NCBI GenBank assembly: GCA_001430745.1
Contig: KQ482057.1
Location: 774,051 to 838,050 of the forward strand
From: Auxenochlorella pyrenoidosa
Lineage: Eukaryota > Chlorophyta > Trebouxiophyceae > Chlorellales > Chlorellaceae
Reading direction: 5' to 3'
DNA length: 64,000 nucleotides
The translations under genes were made by a program, and so were the position numbers. Positions 47,985 through 57,139 of the stretch are shown here, piece by piece; position 1 is the first letter of the stretch, and every line of letters begins with the position of its first letter. Under the pieces are notes generated by a model. The model saw nothing but the letters and a program-made list of their open reading frames with translations, made no database searches and had not been told where the DNA came from.

Positions 47985-48932
47985 ATGGCAGCCTTCCGGC
48001 TGGTGGTTATCACCCCTCCTGGACCTGCCACAACTCAAGAGCTGGACACAGCGCAGAGGCTGTTCCGCGCCGGCCTGCCGACACTGCATGTCCGCAAGCC
48101 GGGTGCCAGCATGGAGCAGGTGGCAGCATACCTGGCCGCGCTTGCCCCAGACCACCGCCGCCGCACAATGCTGCACCAGCACCACGAACTGGCCAGGTGC
48201 GTGCCGAGACAGCAGATTGTGGCCACCTACTCTGACCTCTGCCTTTTGACAGTGCAGCAGGGCCGCCTGGTGTGCTGCCTTTTCAGCACAGCATGCGCTG
48301 CCTGCCAGGTGCGTGTTGCATTGCCATCCGGGCAGCGGTCGTGCATCAGCTGCCTCTCCCGCCTGCCGGTCACCATCCGCAGGACCACGACGGTGGGCGG
48401 CATCCATTACCGCGAGGCAGACCGGCCGCCAGGGGTCATCAAGGCTCCGCCTGGGCTGGCAGGTGGGGAGGCGAGGCGAGGGCCGGCTGCCCGTGTCGTA
48501 CAACACCGGGCAGGACCCCACTGCAAGCAGCCCTGCTTGTCGTTGCCTCGGTTCGACACGGCATGGCAGCTCATCCACGCTGCGTCAGCACCGCCTCCCC
48601 TCCCTGCAGTCTCCACCTCCTTCCACACCCTGGCCGACCTGGGCGTGTGCCGCGGGGAGCTCGACTACTGCTTCCTATCGCCCATCTACTCCTCCATCTC
48701 CAAGGCCGACTACCCAGCAAATCCCGACTTTGAGGACCGGGATGAGCTGGCGGCGGGGCTGGTGGGCAGCAGGTACCCAGTCCTGGCGCTTGGAGGGGTA
48801 ACTCCCGACAAGTTTGCAGAGCTGCAGGAGCTGGGGTTTGCTGGCGCGGCACTGCTGGGCGGCATTTGGCAGGCAGATGACCCGATCGCGGCGTGGGAGG
48901 CGGCCGCAGACGCGGCGGCCCGGCTGGGATGA
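47985..48932 (+). CDS. TenI/ThiE-like (thiamine phosphate synthase superfamily) protein
   Basis: This is a TIM-barrel protein of the ThiE/TenI superfamily; members make thiamine phosphate or aromatise its thiazole intermediate. The start is ATG at 47985 (MAAFRLVVITPPGPATTQEL). Blocks seen: RLFRAGLPTLHVRKPGASME; TMLHQHHELA; TVGGIHYREADRPPGV; STSFHTLADLGVCRGELDYC; FLSPIYSSISKADYPANPDF; VLALGGVTPDKFAELQELGF; AGAALLGGIW. Two introns are likely, 48197-48382 (186 bp) and 48463-48609 (147 bp). Splicing gives 204 residues and joins HELAR to TTTVGG, as in relatives about 200 residues long. Both introns are multiples of three without stops, so the whole 948-bp span reads open. The 'HLRKP...LHQHHELA...STSFH' style is typical of the Bacteroidetes TenI-like group. 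The substrate is not certain. Confidence 0.82.
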   Translation: MAAFRLVVITPPGPATTQELDTAQRLFRAGLPTLHVRKPGASMEQVAAYLAALAPDHRRRTMLHQHHELARCVPRQQIVATYSDLCLLTVQQGRLVCCLFSTACAACQVRVALPSGQRSCISCLSRLPVTIRRTTTVGGIHYREADRPPGVIKAPPGLAGGEARRGPAARVVQHRAGPHCKQPCLSLPRFDTAWQLIHAASAPPPLPAVSTSFHTLADLGVCRGELDYCFLSPIYSSISKADYPANPDFEDRDELAAGLVGSRYPVLALGGVTPDKFAELQELGFAGAALLGGIWQADDPIAAWEAAADAAARLG

Positions 48933-49142
48933 GCGCTGTGTGGGGCGCACGCTGCAGTGATCTGGGACATCCCCTTGCACTTGAAAGACAGGACATTTCA
49001 TTGCAGTCAGTCGGAAGTAAATGAATTGGCGCAGCTTTTGCAGAAAGACGTGGCGGAAATAATTGGCAGTGTTCAGTGGCAGAGAGGGCAGCATGGGCGA
49101 GAAGACAGTGAGTCAATGCGTGTGTCTCCCTGCCGACGTGGC
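48933..49142. other. Convergent 3' flank, TenI-like and nucleoside hydrolase
   Basis: 210 bp lie between convergent stop codons, AT-richer than the neighbours. There is no clear TGTAA on either strand; GGAAGTAAATGAATTG at 49011-49026 is the closest on the plus strand. No gene was seen. Confidence 0.35.
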
Positions 49143-51942
49143 TCACTGCTGCTGCTCTAGCCGGTTGAGCGGCGACACTGCATCTGCTGCATGGATTGCC
49201 GCGACCACCAGATCCCAAAATCGCGCCACATCCATTTCCTACACCACAGCAAGGAAGGAAGACCGGGGAGGGGGCAAGGCAAGCGTTGTTTGGTAAGCAG
49301 TGACGCCCCTCGTCACAGCTCCGCAAGAAACGTTCCGCCCAGCCTGCTGTTGCACTGCCGCCCATACGCCAAGCAGCACCGCTATGATCTCGCCGCCAAG
49401 CTGCCCAGGGAGCAGGCTGAGCAGCCCGTGCGCCCCCCCTGAGCAGCCCCTGCCCCTCACCATGCACACAGTGCAGTTCTTGGGCAGCCGGCTCTGGCCC
49501 CAGATGTCGCACACTGTCTGCCCAGCCGACAGGCTCGATGCCGTTTCAATGTCCACACGCAGCAGCTCCGTCTATGATGCATGGCAGGGCAGCAGGCAGC
49601 AGATGGTGGTGCAGGGAGGACCAGGGCCCCTGGTTCCACAGCACACCGTTTCAATCCAATACAAAACAAAGACCACTGCCTGCACGCTTCTATGCACCGG
49701 GTGCTCCGCTACAATGAGTCAAAGTGCGGTGGTCCAGTGGGCGCCATGGCAGGCCTCCGCGTGGGTGCCCCTGAAGTGCAAACAGCCGCTTTCTGCGCAG
49801 GCTCCCCTTGCCCGCCCTCCATACCTTGAAAAGCTCAGGAGCGATCACCCAGGCCACAGCGCAGGGGTCGTGCAGCGGAGGATCCTTCATTTTAAACACT
49901 GCAGGGGAGATGCGACCAATTCGGCCGGCAGTTGTTGGCTGGCCCAGGCCTGCCTGGACGGGTGACATAGACCAGCAAGAGGCGCAGCGCAGGCGAGAGC
50001 AGTACCTTGAGCTGCCGGCTGGCCCGAGGAAGGGGAGTGAACCCGCAGCTGTCCCTGAGGTGAGCATACCAGGGTCAGCAACGAGCCGCCAACAGCAGCA
50101 AATTGCTTATGAGAACAGTTTGTTCAGGGAAACTGGTGGCGGGGCACGCACCCGTGGCGTACGTGTCTGAGAAGAACATGAGCAGGTCGGTCATGAGGCG
50201 CAGGAAGGGGGAGGGCTGGTGCGTGCGCACCCGCTGCAGCACGCTTGTGGTGACCTGCGCAGCAGCAGGGGGTGGATGTATGGGGAGGGCAGGCGCGCAG
50301 GCTGGCCGCGTTGTTGCATGAGCCCCCAGCAGCGTGCAGTGCTCACAGGTGGTGCGGCACGCCGCTCCATGCCCTGCCCCTGCGTGCCAGCACGCAGGCA
50401 ATGAGCGTGCCGCTGTCCAAGCCCGTTGCCATCCCCGTGCTGTGTGCACTCCACCATTCCAGCATGCAGCAAGCCACCGCATTGCCACCATGCACTCCAA
50501 CATTCCAGCAATGCAGCAAGCCATCCGCCCTCGCAGGCAGGCTGGGCGATGCAGCCCAGGCGCGCCCCTCACCAGCGCCGTGTGGGTCACCTCTAGCGGC
50601 ACCATGACCAGCCGCACCCCGCTCTCAAACACGATGCGCGCCGCCTCGGGGTCTGTCTGGATGTTGAACTCCATCACTGCAGCAGCGCACGGGGCGGCAG
50701 GGCAGGGCTGATGCGTGTGAGCAGGGATGGTGACGGGCCATACCGCCGCCGCCGCTGCTGCTTGCTGCTGCTGCAGTTCAAGCCGTACAAGCACGGACAG
50801 CCGACATCACACAATCACTAACTTTCTCAAGCAGGCCTCACCCGGCCCCGTGTTGCCCACCCCAAGGCAGCCGCCCATGATGGTGACCTGCAGCAGGACG
50901 GGGGCAGTGAACGCGTCTGGGGCATGCTGCGTTGGCATCTGCTGCGCACCGCGCCCCAGAGATGCTGGCTGCACAACCCCTTGTGCAAGCGCGCAGCCCA
51001 ACTGGAGCAGCGGCGGTGGGCAACGTTGACGGTCCGCCCAGCGACCCAGCTGCCTGACACCATCGATCCCTTCCTCGCCTCGATCATGTCTGCCACCTCT
51101 GGGTAGAGCGCCAGCAGCAGTGCGACGTTTGTGAGCGCCGCTGTCGCCACCAGGTGCACCCGGGCGTCTGCCGCCCCGGTCGCCGCCAGGCGCGCATGCG
51201 CCGCCGCGATCGCCTCGAACATGCGCACAGGCGCCTTGCCCGGTAGCGCGGCGTGCGGGGCGGCGGGCAGGACGGGGCCGCCCAGCGGGCCGTCCAGGCC
51301 GCTCTCGCCGTGGATCTCAGCGCACAGCAGGGGCGCCGCGCGCAGCAGCGGCTTGGCAGCACCGGCCACGACGGGCACGTGCTCCAGGCCCGCGGCTGCC
51401 AGGACACGCAGCGCATTGTCGGTGACCTGGTTCACGCAGGGGAGGCGGGCAAGCCACGAGGTCGAGAAAAGCCGAGGCGACGACTGCAGCGGATGTGCAT
51501 GCCAGGATGCGACCACGCTGGGACGAGCAAGCCAACGGGGTATGGAGCAGGCGGTGCACCTTCTCAACCGTCTGGTTGCCAGCCACTGTGGACACGCCCA
51601 GCAGGTGCAACGCCGGGCTGTGACCTGCAGCGCACGCCAGGGTTTTTGGAAGGCACCACCTGGCACTGAGACCCATTTGGTGCCAATGCAAACCATGCAT
51701 TGACACCAGACGGTGCCAACTGGATGAGGTGCCAAGTGACGCACATGCCAAGCCTGGCAGGGCGAGCCGGGCTTGTAGAATTCAATATGGCCTGCGGCTG
51801 GCGCCGTCACAGGCGGGGGGCGGCGGTTCTCACCAGCAAGTATCAGAGCCACCGCGTCGTCATGCCCTGGGTCGCAGTCCAGCCACACCTCCCTCCGAGA
51901 GGGAGCAGGAGCCCCAACGACCGCTTCTGCGCTCGGGGACAT
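49143..51942 (-). CDS. Inosine-uridine-preferring nucleoside hydrolase
   Basis: This enzyme hydrolyses the N-glycosidic bond of ribonucleosides (uridine, inosine, adenosine class) to base and ribose in purine/pyrimidine salvage; plant relatives are called URH/NSH. The start is ATG at 51942 (MSPSAEAVVGAPAPSRREVW). The Ca-binding N-terminal motif LDCDPGHDDAVALILA follows directly. Then come VLAAAGLEHVPVVAGAAKPL, CAEIHGESGLDGPLGG (substrate loop), VHLVATAALTNVALLLALYP, VTIMGGCLGVGNTGPGE, MEFNIQTDPEAARIVFESGV, LVMVPLEVTHTALV, TSVLQRVRTHQPSPFLRLMT, the catalytic-His region PLHDPCAVAWVIAPELF, and VDIETASSLSAGQTVCDIWG. The last exon ends DVARFWDLVVAAIHAADAV and LNRLEQQQ-stop (49143-49145). The catalytic Asp cluster and C-terminal His-Asp are both present, so it is probably active. 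It is divergent from kinesin-2. Confidence 0.92.
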
Positions 51943-52352
51943 GCCTTTCGGTGATTATTCCTTCGCAGATCGGCTTCCCCTGTCCTTTTCAAATTGTGTG
52001 CCAATCCAGAAGTGCGATCTGCAGCAGCGATTGAGGCTCGCAGTCTGTTCTTGGTCACAGCCCACGTCACTGGGCATTTCTCTGCGAAACATAGACTTGG
52101 AGTCTCTGTATTCGGCCTTGACATCGCAATCTGGTGTATACGATACAGTTACGAAAGCGCGGGGGCCTCTCGAATTAATATCCGGCGAAGTGGACCGCCT
52201 TTCGCACAGGCTCTTGTGGTCAGCCCGTCTGCATTTCAGCCCCCTGCGCGAAGTGGTAGGCCAGTTGTCAAGGCAAGGGCCGCACACCCTTCCAAGTGCA
52301 AGTTCCGCCGCCGCCGCCGCCGCCGCCACTGCTCCTTTGCACTGCGGCATGC
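51943..52352. promoter_or_regulatory. Divergent promoter between nucleoside hydrolase and kinesin-2
   Basis: 410 bp lie between head-to-head starts. It is AT-richer than flanking coding DNA (CTCTGTATTCGGCCTTGACA, GTATACGATACAGTTACG near 52136, GAATTAATATCCGG near 52173). A (CCG)n run at 52309-52329 lies in the presumed kinesin 5' UTR. ACGATAC at about 52140 matches elements in other upstream regions of the window. Confidence 0.45.
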
Positions 52353-55300
52353 ATGCCCACGTTCTATCAACCCCTTATGCTGCAGACCATGACGGGCCGG
52401 GAGCGCGTGCGCGTAGCGGTGCGCTGCCGGCCGTCCAACAGCCGGGAGGCGGGCGAGCGGCTGGCGATGACGGTCAACGAGGCCTCCAACCAGGTAGTGC
52501 TGCAGGGTGCAGCACCCGGCGAGGCGCCGCGCGCCTTCACCTTTGACCATGCCTTTGGCCCCGGCGCCAGCCAGCAGCAGGTGTACGATGCCACCGCCCG
52601 TGAGCTCGTCGACTCAGCGCTGGCAGGCTACAATGCCACGCTCTTTGCCTTTGGCCAAACCGGCACCGGCAAGACGCACACAATGGAGGGCGGCAGCCGT
52701 GGCAGCGGCCATGAAGGCAGCGCCGACGGCCTGCCGCCTGACGCGGGCATCATCCCGCGCACCTTTGGGCAGATTTTTGCTGCCATCAACGCCAGCCAGG
52801 ACCAGACATTCCTGGTGCGGGCAAGCATGCTGGAGATTTACAATGAGGAGATTCGAGACCTGCTTGCCAAGGTGAGCAGTAAGGGATCGGAATGCGCACA
52901 CCGCATGCGCACGGGCATTCACCCAAGAGCGGGCTGCTGCTACTGCTGCTGACATGCTGGTGCACCACAGCAGGTGAAGCCCGTGCGCAGCCTTGCACTT
53001 TTCCCACATAGCTGCAACTCCCCGCTCCGTCTCCTCCCTCTGGCCTGACCCAGAACCCCAAGAACCGGCTCGACCTGCACGAAGGCAAGGACGGCGTCGT
53101 GTACGTGAAGGGGCTCAACACGTTTGCAGTCAAGGGTGAGGCGGAGATCGCTGCTGTCCTCGAGGTGGGTGCTGGGCCAATGGGGCCCAGCTCTACAGCG
53201 GTACTGCACTCCTTGCTTCGCTGCGGCGCTCGTTTCCTGGGATGATGAGCACCATAAGTCGAACATGCCTGAGGTTCTTGCTCCTGCAGTTTCCTGTGCC
53301 GATTTTCATCCAGCCTTGCACGGCAACCTGCCTGCCAAGCTGTGTGCGCCCTACCGTTCTCCCCCGGCAGGCGGGCAAGCGCAACCGCTCTGTCGGAGCC
53401 ACCCTGATGAACCAGGACTCCTCGCGCTCCCACTGCGTGTTCACCATCACAATAGAGGCAGCAGATATTGCCACAGCTGCTGGGGCCGCAGCGGGGGGAG
53501 CAGCAGGAGCGCCGGCAGGAGCAACCGGCAGCGGCATCCGTGTGGGCAAGCTGAACCTCGTGGACCTAGCCGGCAGCGAGCGGCAGTCAAAGACGGGGGC
53601 GGCGGGGGAGCGCCTCAAGGAGGCCAGCAAGATCAACCTGAGCCTGTCTGCGCTGGGCAACGTCATCTCTGCCCTGGTGGGTGGGGAGGGCAGGGGTTGT
53701 GGGTCGTCCAGCTTGGCGTGGCTGCTTGTCGCCATGCAGCACAGTGCTGCCTGCACTCCTGCTGACAAAGGCTGGTGTCGCCACCTGAAATGCTGCACGC
53801 CAAATCCCTGCGTCTTTGTGCTGCCAGGTCGACAGCAAGAGCGGGCACGTGCCGTATCGAGACTCCAAGCTGACGCGGCTCCTGCAGGTGGGGAGGCTGT
53901 GGGACGGGGGCGGGGCATGCATGCACCAGGAGAACGATTCGAGGGCTCTGTCTGGCTGTCTGCTCTGTGCGTTGATCTGCTTTTCATTGAAGCTTGTTGG
54001 ACAGCCAATTGACTGCAGTGCCTGCTCCACACTGCTGCCTCCCTGCCGCAGGACTCGCTGGGCGGCAACACGCGCACCGTCATGGTCGCCAACGTGGGCC
54101 CCGCGGCCTCCAACCACGAGGAGACGCTGAGCACGCTGCGCTACGCCAACCGCGCAAAGAACATCCAGAACAAGCCGCGGGTCAACGAGGACCCCAAGGT
54201 GGCTGGGTGGTGTGGGCAGGGCTGCTGCTGACTGACCGGGGCATGTTGGTGCCAGCAGGTGGCAGGGGGGACCTCAAGTCAGCCGGGCCTGGCCGCGGTG
54301 CGGAGCAGGTGGCGCCGCTGAGTGGTGGTGATGCGAGGCAAACAGAGGAACCCGGCCAGCGTGCCGAGGAGCTTGGGCTTTTGAAGTGCCCAAGCTGAGG
54401 GCAAGGTTGTCTGGTACAGCCAGCAAGTGCACACAGTGCACACTTGCCCTGCTGCTTGCCCCCAAGCGCCAAGCACAACGGAGCTGGTGGCATGTCCCCG
54501 TGCACTGCCCCTCCCTGCAGGACGCCATGCTGCGCGAGTTCCAGGAAGAGATTGCCCGCCTGCGGGCGCAGCTGGAGGCAGGCGGGGGTGCCAGCGGGGA
54601 GGCCTCCGGGGTCGACGGTGCCGAGGCCACGGCGTCCTTGCAGCAGCTGCAGCACGGCGGTGCTGGCTTGCAAGGAGCAGCAGCTGCAGCCGGCCCAGAG
54701 CTGGACCCCGAGGAGGTGGCCCGCATGCGGCAGCAGCTGGAGGGGGAGCTGCGAGCAGAGTACAGCAGCTCTGGACAGGCTGTGGACGCCTCCGCCCTTG
54801 CACAGGTGGGGGGGGAAATGGACATGTATCCTGTGCTGCATGACACCATGCTTTACATCTCAGCGACCCTTTTGGCTTGTGTAGTGTGAGTGCAACAATG
54901 CACATCCATTCCGCTGCCCTGCCTGCCTGCCCTCCTGCCTGCCTACAGATCCAGCAAGAGGTGGAGGTACAGCTTGCTGAGCAGGTCAGGCACGTGCAGG
55001 TGGAGCAGCGGCGAGCAGCCAGGCAAGCCGCCAGGCTGGAGCAGCAGCTGCAGCAGCAGTCTGCCCAGGTGCTGCGTGTGGCGGCACGCAAGGATGAGGT
55101 GACCACGCGCAAGTGAGTGGCAGGCAGGAAGGGCGAACGAAAGGAGATAGGTGCCTGGTGCTCTGTAGAAGGCAGTGGAAGGCGGGAGCCCGATGTCTGG
55201 TGCCCACTACGCCCACCACCTCTGGCACGCAGCCTTCCCTGTCCTAGCTCTGAATTGGGGAGCACCTCCCTGAATGCCCGCTGTTTCCATATTGAGTCTG

Positions 55301-56807
55301 TCCAACAGGAGCACGGGGAGCAGTGCTTGCACAAATGAGCATTTGCCTGCTGGCGGGCATGTCGCTGATCACCTGCAGCACAACATGCTTGCCTCGGAGG
55401 GCCCGACTCCTTCCCCTCTTCGCCCCCTCCTCCCTACCTCCTTCCCTCCCGTCTGAAATCCTGCAGTGCCGAGCTTGCCTCCAAGCTGCGCCTGCTGGAG
55501 AGCAAGCTCCTCCACGGGGAGCGCAGCGGCGGCCTGGACAAGCTGGCCAAGAGGAGGGCGGCAGAGCTCAGCCAACAGCAGGAGGAGCTGCGGCGGCAGG
55601 CGGCGGCAGAGGCGGAGGCAGCACGGCGCATAGCCGCGCTCGAGGCAAATGCTCATGCGGCGCAGAGCCAGCACAGCTCCCTGCAGGTGTGCGGCAAAGC
55701 GTCGATGGGCAGAGGGTCGATTGTATGATTCTGCGTTACAGCTTATCGAGCTGCCCAGCAATGGCAGGGATACAGATGCCGATAATCCCGAAGCGGCTCC
55801 CTTGACTCGAGTGCAGGAGGAGGCAGAGGCGCTGACATCCCAGCTGGCGGCGGCGGCCGCCCAGCTGGAGCAGGCACGCGCCGAGATTGGGGATGCGTAC
55901 ACGCAGTGGGAGCGGGACCAGGGGGAGCTGGTGGAGGAGATCAGGTGGGTGGGTGGGCGGCCTTGTGTGCGGGGGCCAGGCATGCCAGCCCCAGCCCCCC
56001 CTCTCCCCCCAAACCAACCAACCACACATGCACACACACGGTTGATTGGGCAAAACCGGGGGGAGTGGGGGGTGGACGAGATCGGGCAAGCCCTTTCCCA
56101 GCCATGCTAGCTGATGCCTGGTCAGGGCATCTAGTTCTGGGATAGTCGGCGAAACCATGCGAGGGATTGCGGTGGCATGGCGCAGCTGCACGCCTTGCTG
56201 GCCTGTCGCCCTTCTCCTCATCCGTTCTGAGATCATCCCCCCTGGCCCAACCCTTATCCCGCCCCCACTCCACTTGCACTGCAACAGGACGCTGCATTAC
56301 AACCTGGCGCTGAAGAGCCTGGTGATTGATGCATTCATCCCGCATGAGGAGGTGTCCAAGGTAGGGCGGACCACAGACAGGCGTGCTGCACAATACCATG
56401 CACGCAGACTTGGCAGCCTGGCCAAAGCACCATGGATAGGGCTGTGCCGCAGCGGGCCTTGCTGTACAGTTTGCACGCCTGGAACGGCAAGGGCAGTGGC
56501 CCTCCTGCTACCCATTGCAATCCCTCCACACTCGCCGCCCTTGCAGCTGATGCGGCGCATGAGCTACGACTCCAAGGAGGCCACCTGGACCCTCCGCTCC
56601 AGCCTGGACAGTGCTGGCGTTGCCGGCGGGCGCAGCGGCTCAGCGGCGCTCCCCCGGCGGCCCGGCTCAGCAGCACCGGGGCGCGCCGGTTCAGCGGCGC
56701 GCCGGCCCTCCAATGTTGTCTTGGACTTGCAGCTCGACATTCCTGAGCGGCAGATTGACCTTTCCAACCTGCACCTTGCGCTGGATGCTGTAACTGCGCA
56801 GGGTTAA
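52353..56807 (+). CDS. Kinesin-2 motor subunit (KIF3/FLA10-type)
   Basis: This is a plus-end microtubule motor of the kinesin-2 family, the anterograde intraflagellar-transport motor in ciliated cells. The start is ATG at 52353 ([20 protein letters not shown]), with an in-frame alternative at 52389. The N-terminal motor domain shows [37 protein letters not shown] (P-loop), [30 protein letters not shown] (switch I), [20 protein letters not shown] (switch II) and [20 protein letters not shown]. First exons: 52353-52871, 53054-53164, 53371-53676, 53828-53887, all phase 0. The neck [20 protein letters not shown] is the KIF3-type signature. A long coiled coil follows (54520-55940), then the kinesin-2 tail block [20 protein letters not shown] with [11 protein letters not shown], and an Arg/Ser/Pro-rich end. 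An Ala/Gly-rich insertion (about 53461-53530) precedes switch II. Confidence 0.93.
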
Positions 56808-57139
56808 ACCAATATAGAGGGAAGTCAAACAGGGTGATGTGGACATGCAGGCAGCGCAGAGTGGGGTGCCTTATCTGAATGATCCTGTGGCAAAGTGGAC
56901 GCTCCGGTTCTCCAATTACACCCGGCCACCATCTTCAATGCATGGTGAACAGCTTGCAGAGCCGATGCTCACTTGCTTTTCCAGTAGGCCCCAAGGGGCG
57001 GCGCAGCGCGGTGCCAGCTGGGCCCAGCTAGATGTGCCCCAACAGCTGTCGGGCCGTTGCCGCTCGGCTGTCTGGCACTTCGACGCCTGAGAGGAACTGT
57101 TCGGGAGCCACTGGTCGCTGCAGGGCTCTCCGGCAGCCC
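56808..57139. other. Intergenic: kinesin-2 3' UTR and EDR2-like promoter
   Basis: A 332 bp spacer between two plus-strand genes. There is no TGTAA signal and no obvious promoter element. Nothing else was seen. Confidence 0.35.

Noticed and set aside
47549..48200. Thiamine-pyrophosphate riboswitch upstream of or inside the TenI-like gene
   Set aside because: The conserved CUGAGA and ACCUGA...AAUGCCAGCG elements are absent on both strands.
54915..55938. Coiled-coil exons as a separate golgin- or myosin-like gene
   Set aside because: They lie between the kinesin-2 neck and kinesin-2 tail blocks on the same strand with compatible splice sites, so they are the kinesin stalk.
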